This document shows positions 1 through 4,876 of a stretch of 5,512 bases of DNA, in pieces. This DNA comes from Nitrososphaerota archaeon (GTDB lineage Archaea; Thermoproteota; Nitrososphaeria; Nitrososphaerales; Nitrosopumilaceae): NCBI GenBank assembly GCA_028867235.1, contig JAGWGS010000093.1, positions 1 to 5,512 on the forward strand, written 5' to 3'. The notes beneath the pieces are model-generated. The model saw only the letters and a program-made list of their open reading frames with translations. It searched no databases and was not told the DNA's origin. The translations under genes were made by a program, and so were the position numbers. Within the stretch, counting starts at the first letter, position 1; the number at the start of each line of letters is the position of its first letter.

Positions 1-344
1 GATGGGGTGGAACACAAAGACTCCAAAGAACAATTGGAATTTCTCAAGCTAAAGATCTTATCTTTACCGGAAGAATGGCAAAGGCAGATGAGGCAAAAGA
101 GATGGGACTAGTAAACAAAGTAGTTGAGCTTGCCAAGTTAGCAGAAGAGACTACAAACATGGCAAAGATGATCGCACAAAACTCTGCAATGGCAGTAAGA
201 ATGTCAAAGGTTGCAATCAACAAGGGAAGAAACTCGGACATTGATACAGGACTTTCATTAGAACTGTACACATGGGGTCTATGCTTTACTCACCCAGATA
301 GAGCAGAGCGCATGACTGCATTTGTAAACAAGTCAAAAAAGTAA
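1..344 (+). CDS. enoyl-CoA hydratase/isomerase (crotonase) family protein, C-terminal part
   Basis: The frame is open from base 3 to the TAA at 342-344 and gives the last 113 residues of a crotonase-fold protein; the start lies left of the window. The visible part begins with GGTQRL, the conserved glycine-rich turn just after the second catalytic Glu of this family. It continues with LIFTGRMAKADEAKEMGLVNKVVE, split here as LIFTGRMAKADE and AKEMGLVNKVVE, the usual family segment before the C-terminal helices. The catalytic Glu and the oxyanion-hole residues are outside the window. Known: in ammonia-oxidising thaumarchaea one such enzyme hydrates both acryloyl-CoA and crotonyl-CoA in the 3-hydroxypropionate/4-hydroxybutyrate carbon fixation cycle. 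Assigning that specific role here is inference; a generic enoyl-CoA hydratase is the alternative. An ATG at 75 lies inside the domain and is not the real start. An iron-sulfur carrier gene follows 74 bases later with its own promoter. Confidence 0.85.
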   Translation, partial: WGGTQRLQRTIGISQAKDLIFTGRMAKADEAKEMGLVNKVVELAKLAEETTNMAKMIAQNSAMAVRMSKVAINKGRNSDIDTGLSLELYTWGLCFTHPDRAERMTAFVNKSKK

Positions 345-390
345 GCTCTACCTAATTTGCCATTCCTAGTATGTCAGGTAGGAAAAGATT

Positions 391-401
391 ATTATAATTT
401 A
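391..401 (+). promoter_or_regulatory. TATA-like promoter of the IscA gene
   Basis: The A/T-only stretch ATTATAATTTA is preceded by a purine-rich GGAAAAGA (381-388) that could serve as a BRE. Its centre is about 24 nt from the ATG at 419, the usual archaeal TATA-to-transcription-start distance, so the mRNA is probably leaderless or nearly so. No Shine-Dalgarno sequence precedes the ATG, which agrees with this. Confidence 0.6.
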
Positions 402-418
402 AAGGCAGAATTAGTTTC

Positions 419-769
419 ATGAGTAATACACAGACCACTAAACTGGTCACAATTACACCAAAGGCAGCAGAGAAAGTAAAAGCTTTCATGTCTGAAGAAA
501 CAGAAAAGCCAGAGTTTCTGCGGGTCTACGTACAGGGTGGAGGATGCTCAGGATTATCCTATGGAATGGGATTTGAAAAAGCAGCCGAAGAAGACGATCT
601 AGTAATTGAAGAAAATGGCGTAAAGATGGTCATTGACAGTTACAGTGTCGACTACCTCAAGGGTGCAAATATCGACTACATCGAGAGCCTCATGGGTGCA
701 GGATTTAAAATAAACAATCCAAATGTAACCAAGTCTTGCTCTTGTGGCAGTTCATTTAGCACATCTTAA
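419..769 (+). CDS. iscA: IscA/HesB/ErpA-type iron-sulfur cluster carrier
   Basis: This 116-residue protein is a full-length A-type Fe-S carrier, which collects a nascent cluster and hands it to apo-enzymes in the cytoplasm. The three family cysteines are all present: Cys43 in GGGCSGLSYG, and Cys107 and Cys109 in the C-terminal SCSCG motif. The segment MVIDSYSVDYLKGANIDYI (about residues 70-88) is the typical family core. The length matches the usual 105-120 residues. The start at 419 is supported by a TATA-like box about 24 nt upstream and the first family residues about eight codons in. It stands alone between the hydratase gene and a convergent RAM-domain gene, with no SUF/ISC partner in view, so context does not say which enzymes it serves. 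The exact subfamily (IscA, ErpA or SufA) cannot be decided from the sequence alone. Confidence 0.93.
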   Translation: MSNTQTTKLVTITPKAAEKVKAFMSEETEKPEFLRVYVQGGGCSGLSYGMGFEKAAEEDDLVIEENGVKMVIDSYSVDYLKGANIDYIESLMGAGFKINNPNVTKSCSCGSSFSTS

Positions 770-777
770 AAATTCGA

Positions 778-796
778 TTTCTTTAATTTTTATTTT
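778..796 (+). terminator. oligo-T terminator of the IscA gene
   Basis: Fifteen of the 19 bases here are T (TTTCTTTAATTTTTATTTT), starting nine bases after the TAA of the IscA gene. Runs of T on the coding strand without a required hairpin are the known intrinsic terminator of archaeal RNA polymerase. The convergent RAM-domain gene ends at 814, so this stretch separates the two transcripts on the plus strand only. Confidence 0.55.
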
Positions 797-813
797 CCAG
801 TGTCCAGTGGTAA

Positions 814-1041
814 CTAGATTACCATCAAGGTCATTGTAGTAAGAACATGCGGTACCTTTCTTACTTCTTTGGTAATTATTTTCTCAAGTGTCAACGAATC
901 AGAGGCTTCTACTTTGACAATAACATCATACAGACCGAGGGTACCTGTGACTTCAGATATTCCTCTTATTTCCATGAGTTTTCTAATTACTGGACTTTCT
1001 TTTCCAGTTTCACAATGTATTGCGACAAAAGCTTTGCTCAT
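814..1041 (-). CDS. stand-alone RAM-domain (Lrp/AsnC ligand-binding) protein
   Basis: The 75-residue product is only the effector-binding half of an Lrp/AsnC regulator (RAM domain, beta-alpha-beta-beta-alpha-beta), with no helix-turn-helix. Strand 1 is AFVAIHCETG (4-13). It is followed by helix 1, then the diagnostic turn and strand TGTLGLYDVIVKVEA (32-46), a second helix, and the last strand VLTTMTLMV (66-74). Known: RAM domains oligomerise and bind amino acids between subunits; free-standing versions occur widely in archaea and may bind amino acids themselves or mix with full-length Lrp proteins. It begins 36 bases after the stop of the glutamate dehydrogenase gene on the same strand with no T-run between, so co-transcription is likely. 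A role in sensing glutamate or another amino acid is inference from this pairing; no DNA-binding function can be claimed. Confidence 0.88.
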   Translation of the reverse strand: MSKAFVAIHCETGKESPVIRKLMEIRGISEVTGTLGLYDVIVKVEASDSLTLEKIITKEVRKVPHVLTTMTLMVI

Positions 1042-1077
1042 AGAATAGTATCACAATATCAAGTATTAGGTATTTCT

Positions 1078-2325
1078 CTACGGCCAGAGGCCTCTTGCGT
1101 CAAATGCATCTAGCACTCTACCTACTGCTAGTATCATACTTGCTTTTCTCATATCCACATTGTGTTTCTTTGAAAGTTCGTATGTGTCATGGAAGCCTCG
1201 TACAATGTGGTGTTCCATCTTTCCTGCAACTTCGTCAAATGTCCAGTAGTATCTCTGCAGGTTTTGTACCCATTCCAGGTATGAAATGCATACACCTCCA
1301 GAATTTGCCAAAATATCTGGAATGACCATGATTTTGTTCTTGTGTAGTACGTCGTCTGCCTCAGGAACAGTTGGACCGTTTGCAGCTTCTGCAATTATTT
1401 TACATTTTATGTTTCTAGCAATTTGTGGGGTGATCTGATTCTCAAGTGCTGCTGGAATCAAGATATCACAAGGTGTTGTAAGAAGTTCTTCTGTTGTGAC
1501 CTTTTTACTTCCAGGATAGCCAATTACGCTACCAGTTTTGTTCTTGTATTCTAGTACTTTCTTTGAATCAAGTCCTTTTGGATTTATTATAGAACCTTTA
1601 GAATCGCTTACTCCAATAATTTTTGCTCCCATCTTTTCTACATATTCTGCAGCAAATGTGCCTGCATTACCATATCCTTGTATGACAACTCGTGCACCCT
1701 TGAGCTTGAGGCCTAGTTTCTTTGCGCCCTCTCTTACACAATAAGCAACACCAAGACCAGTAGCTACGTTTCTTGCAAGAGAACCTCCTGCCGGTATTGG
1801 TTTTCCTGTAATAACTGCAGGTTCTGCCTGGCCGTGCATTACACTGTAAACATCCATTATCTGTGCCATTTCTTTTCCTGTGGTGTATACATCAGGAGCT
1901 GGAATGTCTTTACCTGGTCCAATGATTTCAGATATGGCATATGCATATCTTCGTGTCAGTCTCTCTTTTTCACCTGGAGAGAGTCTCTTTGGATCACAGA
2001 TTATTCCACCTTTTCCGCCACCAAATGGAACATCAACTATTGCACATTTCCAAGTCATCCACATTGAAAGTGCCTTTACTTCCTCAATTGTAACACCTGG
2101 ATGATATCTAATTCCTCCCTTGTGTGGACCTCTAAAATCATTATGTTGTGATCTATATCCGGTAAATACTTTGATTCTTCCATCATCCATCTTGACTGGC
2201 AATGATACCGTCAAAACTTTTTTTGGATTTGCAAGCATCTCATGTACACCTGCATCTAGTTTCAAAATTTTTGCGGCATCAGCAAGTTGCTTGAGAGCAT
2301 TCTGCCATGGATCGATTTTAGTCAA
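1078..2325 (-). CDS. gdhA: glutamate dehydrogenase (Glu/Leu/Phe/Val dehydrogenase family)
   Basis: The 415-residue protein has the length of archaeal hexameric glutamate dehydrogenases, which interconvert glutamate with 2-oxoglutarate plus ammonium in the cytoplasm. Seen: the substrate-binding Lys69 in GPHKGGIRYH, Lys93 in MTWKCA, catalytic Lys105 in VPFGGGKGGI, catalytic Asp145 in PAPDV, and the Rossmann motif GYGNAG (217-222) followed by VSDSKG, with Asp241 at the end of the second strand. EAANGPT (313-319) and NSGG (341-344) complete the family pattern. An amino acid dehydrogenase of another specificity is possible but less likely, since Lys69 fits glutamate enzymes. NAD versus NADP preference cannot be read safely. 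The start is a TTG (2323-2325): no in-frame ATG lies close by, MTKIDPWQNAL is the expected N-terminus, and a TATA-like box sits about 33 nt upstream. In an ammonia oxidiser it would be an ammonium assimilation route (inference). Confidence 0.95.
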   Translation of the reverse strand: MTKIDPWQNALKQLADAAKILKLDAGVHEMLANPKKVLTVSLPVKMDDGRIKVFTGYRSQHNDFRGPHKGGIRYHPGVTIEEVKALSMWMTWKCAIVDVPFGGGKGGIICDPKRLSPGEKERLTRRYAYAISEIIGPGKDIPAPDVYTTGKEMAQIMDVYSVMHGQAEPAVITGKPIPAGGSLARNVATGLGVAYCVREGAKKLGLKLKGARVVIQGYGNAGTFAAEYVEKMGAKIIGVSDSKGSIINPKGLDSKKVLEYKNKTGSVIGYPGSKKVTTEELLTTPCDILIPAALENQITPQIARNIKCKIIAEAANGPTVPEADDVLHKNKIMVIPDILANSGGVCISYLEWVQNLQRYYWTFDEVAGKMEHHIVRGFHDTYELSKKHNVDMRKASMILAVGRVLDAFDARGLWP

Positions 2326-2354
2326 TCTTAACCGATATGTCTCACGGGATATTG

Positions 2355-2362
2355 TATTTAAA
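2355..2362 (-). promoter_or_regulatory. TATA-like promoter of gdhA
   Basis: On the minus strand this reads TTTAAATA. Its centre predicts transcription starting near 2333, giving a leader of about 8 nt before the TTG at 2325. It lies in the 52-base gap between the tatA stop and gdhA, so gdhA can be transcribed independently of tatA. The position also argues against any gdhA start further upstream. Confidence 0.55.
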
Positions 2363-2377
2363 TTTGTTGAGGTTGCA

Positions 2378-2731
2378 TTACTGTTTTGTAGTATCTTGAT
2401 CGGGTTTTACAGAACCACCTAGCTTCAAGTTCACCATGCTCCTCAAATCATCATCAGTCTTTCCTTCCGTGGTGATGCCAAGTGACTTGGCAAGGCTCTC
2501 AAGTTTTTGCCTCTCAGACATTACAGGTCCTGAGATATTGAGGTTAAACTCTCCCTTGGCTTTTTGTATCTCTTCTTGGACCATGCCCTTGGTCTTGTCA
2601 TACTGGGCCATTACTCGTGCAAACTTTTTTGTGACATCAGGAAGCCTTTTTGTTCCAAGAAATAGCACTAGAGCAGCCAAGACAATCATTATCCAATCAT
2701 TGCCTATGATGTTTAGTGCATAGTCAAACAT
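2378..2731 (-). CDS. tatA: TatA/Hcf106-family twin-arginine translocase subunit
   Basis: The 117-residue protein has the TatA plan: a short N-terminus with polar residues, one membrane segment (about 13-26, WIMIVLAALVLFLG), the hinge LGTKRLPDVTKKFAR, then a long amphipathic, Lys-rich helix to about residue 60. TatA forms the pore that passes folded twin-arginine proteins across the cytoplasmic membrane with TatC, which is not in this window. The hinge reads LG where many bacterial TatA proteins have FG. The tail (75-105) is not typical TatA: LESLAKSLGI and GKTDDDLRSMV resemble a SAP or Rho-N-like helix pair (see findings). The start ATG fits a leaderless transcript from the box at 2752-2761. 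TatB-like function cannot be excluded, but archaea generally use TatA alone with TatC. Confidence 0.85.
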   Translation of the reverse strand: MFDYALNIIGNDWIMIVLAALVLFLGTKRLPDVTKKFARVMAQYDKTKGMVQEEIQKAKGEFNLNISGPVMSERQKLESLAKSLGITTEGKTDDDLRSMVNLKLGGSVKPDQDTTKQ

Positions 2732-2751
2732 GGAATAATTTTGCTTGCTTC

Positions 2752-2761
2752 TAAAATTAAA
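2752..2761 (-). promoter_or_regulatory. TATA-like promoter of tatA
   Basis: The minus strand reads TTTAATTTTA, preceded by GTGAAACC. The centre is about 25 nt from the ATG at 2731, so transcription would begin at the start codon itself (leaderless). There is no Shine-Dalgarno sequence in front of this ATG, in contrast to the DUF190 gene upstream. Confidence 0.5.
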
Positions 2762-2781
2762 GGTTTCACGAATAGATTAGT

Positions 2782-3096
2782 TTAGACAACACTGACTTCG
2801 TGTAAGGTAATCAGTCCGTTGGTATCAACTAGTTTTTTTATGTCAGGCAAGATTTTTTCTATCTTTTCAAGATCTGCAACTACTTCTATGACAAGTGGCA
2901 TGTTTACTGATATTCCTTCCACATGAATTGCAGATTCGCCTCTTTTTCCATATCCTCCAACTCCTGTCCACACTATTGCACCTGGTATAGCGCCTTTTTT
3001 CATCATATCAAGTATCAAAATATGTACACGCTTTCCTTGTACGGTATCATTTTTCTTGATTCTGATAACAAGTGACCACATTTTTTGAGTTTTCAT
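2782..3096 (-). CDS. DUF190 (PII-like) protein, translationally coupled to crcB
   Basis: The 104-residue protein matches DUF190 (Pfam PF02641) over its whole length. Seen: a first strand WSLVIRIKKND, the GK (21-22) before helix 1, then GAIPGAIVWTGVGGYG (35-50), followed by NMPLVIEVVADLEKIEKI, LPDIKKLV and GLITLHEV. The fold of this family is ferredoxin-like, related to PII signalling proteins, and its biochemical function is not established. Known context: DUF190 genes are often adjacent or fused to crcB, so a part in fluoride export or its regulation is a reasonable inference. The ATG overlaps the crcB stop as ATGA, with a strong ribosome-binding site six bases upstream inside crcB, so both proteins are made from one mRNA. 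It is therefore likely under the fluoride riboswitch at 3609-3675. No clear terminator follows. Confidence 0.9.
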   Translation of the reverse strand: MKTQKMWSLVIRIKKNDTVQGKRVHILILDMMKKGAIPGAIVWTGVGGYGKRGESAIHVEGISVNMPLVIEVVADLEKIEKILPDIKKLVDTNGLITLHEVSVV

Positions 3097-3479
3097 TTTA
3101 ATCCTCCAAGTATCAGACTGGTCAATGCTCGTCCTCCAAATATTGCACCAAGGGACAAACCAACATTTGCAACTATGTTTAGTGCCACTAGTGAATATTG
3201 TTTGTTGTCAATCAAATTCGCTGATTCCAAAGCAAATGACGACATGGTGGTCAATCCACCACAGAATCCAATTGCCACAAGCATTGCATATTTTTCATCA
3301 AGATTCCATTGTTGAGAAAAGACTGCAAAGGATCCTAACACAAAACTTCCAACAATGTTTACAATCAGGACATTAACTGGCAATGTACCAAGGATTAATT
3401 GTGATTTTGTCATACCATACCTTAGAAAGACTCCAAGAACTCCCCCTACCGCCAATAGCATAATCTCCAAGAATTTCAC
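3093..3479 (-). CDS. crcB: CrcB/Fluc fluoride channel
   Basis: This is a complete CrcB/Fluc protein, a dual-topology dimer that lets fluoride leave the cell passively. Numbering from the GTG at 3479 (128 residues), four membrane segments are visible. Family motifs are GGVLG with Arg20 (helix 1), LPVNVLIVNIVGSFVLG with the pore Asn41, and GFCGGLTTMSSFALE (71-85) at the helix 3 break. The first Phe of the usual TTFSTF Phe box is Met79 here; the second, Phe82, is kept. Three starts are possible. GTG 3488 gives 131 residues, just after an in-frame stop. GTG 3479 overlaps the TGA of an upstream leader ORF as GTGA and has AGGAAGTGG upstream. ATG 3461 gives 122 residues and would leave a very short N-terminus. 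I prefer 3479. Transcription probably begins near 3671 and is preceded by a fluoride riboswitch. Confidence 0.92.
   Translation of the reverse strand: MKFLEIMLLAVGGVLGVFLRYGMTKSQLILGTLPVNVLIVNIVGSFVLGSFAVFSQQWNLDEKYAMLVAIGFCGGLTTMSSFALESANLIDNKQYSLVALNIVANVGLSLGAIFGGRALTSLILGGLK
3103..3107 (-). promoter_or_regulatory. Shine-Dalgarno site of the DUF190 gene
   Basis: The minus strand reads GGAGG six bases before the ATG at 3096, within the last codons of crcB. It is the strongest ribosome-binding site in the window and decides this start. Together with the ATGA overlap it indicates translational coupling or reinitiation behind crcB. Confidence 0.8.
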
Positions 3480-3583
3480 AATATCCACTTCCTAGATCTA
3501 GCACATATTTTGAAACTCATTGAACAAGTTATGGATGCAATACTATCACTTTGCCAACATGTTGCTATGTTTTTTGTTTTCAT
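3476..3583 (-). CDS. 35-codon leader ORF between fluoride riboswitch and crcB
   Basis: The ORF runs from an ATG at 3583 to a TGA at 3476-3478. It has a well-spaced Shine-Dalgarno (GAGGU at 3591-3595, seven bases before the ATG) and its stop shares bases with the GTG of crcB (GTGA). The predicted peptide starts MKTKNIATCW and ends RSRKWIL; it has four Cys and no recognisable domain, membrane segment or signal peptide. An open frame of this length can occur by chance, so the evidence is the ribosome site plus the exact overlap with crcB, not the peptide. It may matter only as a translated leader that carries ribosomes to crcB. The Shine-Dalgarno lies in the alternative helix of the riboswitch, so its translation is predicted to need fluoride. 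No homologue is known to me. Confidence 0.5.
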   Translation of the reverse strand: MKTKNIATCWQSDSIASITCSMSFKICARSRKWIL

Positions 3584-3585
3584 CT

Positions 3586-3616
3586 TGTCTACCTCTTAAT
3601 TTCCATTTGGTAGACA
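3586..3616 (-). promoter_or_regulatory. switching helix (expression platform) of the fluoride riboswitch
   Basis: In the RNA, UGUCUACC (3616 to 3609) can pair with GGUAGACA (3593 to 3586) as eight perfect base pairs around a 15-nt loop. The first strand is also the 3' pseudoknot strand of the aptamer, so helix and folded aptamer exclude each other. The second strand contains GGU of the GAGGU Shine-Dalgarno of the leader ORF. This predicts OFF without fluoride and ON with fluoride at the translation level. No U-run follows, so a transcription terminator is unlikely. Confidence 0.7.
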
Positions 3617-3675
3617 TTATCAGCACCATGCATGGGCGGTTTAGGAGTTATCCATGGCTAATGTCATAGCCAAGG
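3609..3675 (-). promoter_or_regulatory. fluoride riboswitch aptamer (crcB motif RNA)
   Basis: Read 5' to 3' on the minus strand, the P1 stem GGCU (3671-3668) pairs with AGCC (3659-3656), extended by a flanking U-A pair and, past one mismatch, by CC/GG. The 8-nt P1 loop is AUGACAUU. After a linker comes AAACCGCCC (3642-3634), a P2 stem GC-CCA/UGG-U-GC with one bulged U, then GCUGAU (3624-3619), AAUGUC (3618-3613) and UAC (3612-3610). AAUGUC is the exact complement of GACAUU in the P1 loop and forms the pseudoknot. From memory, the well-studied Thermotoga aptamer has AUGAGGCC in the loop and GCUGAU-GGCCUC-UAC at the end; the layout is the same and the pairing bases have changed together. The AUG of the loop and the UG of CUGAU, whose phosphates hold the fluoride-Mg cluster in the known structure, are conserved. 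It sits about 130 bases upstream of crcB, the classic target. Corresponds to Rfam RF01734. Confidence 0.88.
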
Positions 3676-3692
3676 TTTCTTTTATTACCAGA

Positions 3693-3700
3693 TTTTTAAA
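3693..3700 (-). promoter_or_regulatory. TATA-like promoter of the riboswitch-crcB-DUF190 mRNA
   Basis: The minus strand reads TTTAAAAA. Its centre predicts transcription starting around 3671, right at the first G of P1 (3671-3675), so the aptamer would be the very 5' end of the mRNA. The MFS gene upstream ends at 3742 and shows no clear T-run terminator, so some read-through into this leader is possible. Confidence 0.55.
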
Positions 3701-3741
3701 GATTTGTAAAACATGTTGTTGTATTTTTTTGTATGACAACA

Positions 3742-4875
3742 CTAGGCAAGAACTGTCTCTTTCTTTTTTACAAATACAAATCCTAGAACACCTAGACCTG
3801 ATACAAACAAGATGAGATAAGGAATCGAACTGCCAAATGAGTTTGCAATTGCACCTATAACTAGAGGCCCAAATGCCCAGCCCATTCCAAAGGTAGCCTC
3901 ATAGGCCCCAATCAATGCGCCTGGATTATCATGAGTTTTTCTCATGATTATCTCAAATGTGAGTGGGAAATAGACACTAAATCCAAATCCTAGTATCAAT
4001 ACAGCAATTCCAAACTCTAACATGGAATGAGAATAATACAATAGAAACATTCCAACAGAGATTGATAGAATTACAATCAAGACACTTGCAAAGAATTTTT
4101 TCATTAAAAATCCAGATGACAATAAAGATACAAGCCTAGAGATGCCAAAAACAAAAAAGAGCAGTTCTATATTTGATTCAGAGATTTTTCTGTCGCTCAT
4201 GTATGCAGGAAGTATTGCAAGAAACACTCCAAAACTTGTACTACAGAACAACAAAATTGCAATCACTGTTGGAAATTTTGTCATTTGTTTTGCAGATGCA
4301 AAGGATATCTTTCCCTTGTGATTTGATATGTTATTTTTTGATAGCATGGTAGAAAATACAAGAGATGTAGCTATTGCAAAGGCAGATACTTGGAATATCA
4401 TCCGGTATGATTCATCAAAACTTTCAAGCAAGAACGATCCTACAAGTGGACCTATCATTATTCCTGCAACAAAAAATGCCATAAATCGAGATATTGCCTT
4501 GACACGATCATGCGGACTGGATGATTGCGAGATAATTGATTCGCAGGGAGGCCAGAAAAACGAATGTGCTATTCCTACAAGTGTTCTAAATAGAATAACT
4601 TGTGGTACAGAATTTGCAGCAGATAATGCATAGATAGATGCAGTATCAAGAACCAATCCCAAAGTTAACAACAATCCCTTGTTGAACCGGTCAAGAAGCA
4701 TACCGACAAAGAGCGGGATGAACATGTATGGAATAAAATTTGAAAATCCAATTATTCCAAGATCAAGATAAGATGCACCCAAATCTTTTGAGAACAGTGG
4801 AACCACCGGATTGTGCATCCCATATGAGAACCCTACCACCAGTGCAATTAGATAGACAAGAGTTACTTTGTTCAT
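3742..4875 (-). CDS. MFS transporter, substrate unknown
   Basis: The protein is a 12-helix major facilitator (377 residues from the ATG at 4875). Helix 1 starts at once (MNKVTLVYLIALVVGFSYGM) and is followed by NPVVPLF. The loop between helices 2 and 3 carries the motif A pattern GMLLDRFNKG (58-67), and RTLVGIAHSFFWPP (97-110) is the motif B region with its conserved Arg. A hydrophilic loop (about 179-203) divides the two halves. GFLMKKF (255-261) is the second-half equivalent of motif A, without its Asp. The last helices contain many Gly-Pro positions. A longer reading from a TTG at 4893 would add six residues and overlap the methyltransferase gene. The ATG is preferred because it lies one base after the methyltransferase stop and begins directly with the first helix. 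Tight spacing implies co-transcription with that gene. The sequence alone gives no substrate. Confidence 0.85.
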   Translation of the reverse strand: MNKVTLVYLIALVVGFSYGMHNPVVPLFSKDLGASYLDLGIIGFSNFIPYMFIPLFVGMLLDRFNKGLLLTLGLVLDTASIYALSAANSVPQVILFRTLVGIAHSFFWPPCESIISQSSSPHDRVKAISRFMAFFVAGIMIGPLVGSFLLESFDESYRMIFQVSAFAIATSLVFSTMLSKNNISNHKGKISFASAKQMTKFPTVIAILLFCSTSFGVFLAILPAYMSDRKISESNIELLFFVFGISRLVSLLSSGFLMKKFFASVLIVILSISVGMFLLYYSHSMLEFGIAVLILGFGFSVYFPLTFEIIMRKTHDNPGALIGAYEATFGMGWAFGPLVIGAIANSFGSSIPYLILFVSGLGVLGFVFVKKKETVLA

Positions 4876-4876
4876 C

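Noticed and set aside
363..384. Inverted repeat TTCCTA/TAGGAA (10-nt loop) just upstream of the IscA promoter, nested with CTACCT/AGGTAG
   Set aside because: Only 6 A/T-rich base pairs; it could be a terminator or operator but nothing separates it from chance.
797..810. CCAGTG-T-CCAGTG direct repeat between the IscA and RAM genes
   Set aside because: Two copies of a 6-mer in a short convergent spacer; no hairpin with a T-run for the minus strand and no further copies.
847..2723. Plus-strand open frames of 68-100 codons across 847-2723 opposite the RAM, gdhA and tatA genes
   Set aside because: They lie wholly or mainly antisense to well-supported genes, resemble no family, and lack ribosome sites or promoters; they are reading-frame shadows.
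3085..3376. Plus-strand open frames opposite DUF190 and crcB
   Set aside because: They mirror the codons of crcB on the other strand and have no recognisable domain.
3492..3501. Perfect palindrome CTAGATCTAG just upstream of the crcB start
   Set aside because: It lies inside the leader ORF and downstream of the predicted transcription start; short palindromes of this size are expected by chance and no second copy is seen.
3504..3511. TATA-like AAAATATG 20-29 nt before the possible crcB starts, as a separate crcB promoter
   Set aside because: It is weaker than the box at 3693-3700 and a start there would bypass the riboswitch; a secondary promoter cannot be excluded but is not supported.
3626..3635. 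Perfect palindrome CCATGCATGG as a protein-binding operator
   Set aside because: It is explained by the P2 hairpin of the riboswitch.
3715..3740. GTTGT...ACAAC hairpin with a T-run on the plus strand after the MFS gene
   Set aside because: The T-run is on the strand opposite the MFS gene, where it reads as A, and no plus-strand gene ends here; not a terminator for any gene in view.
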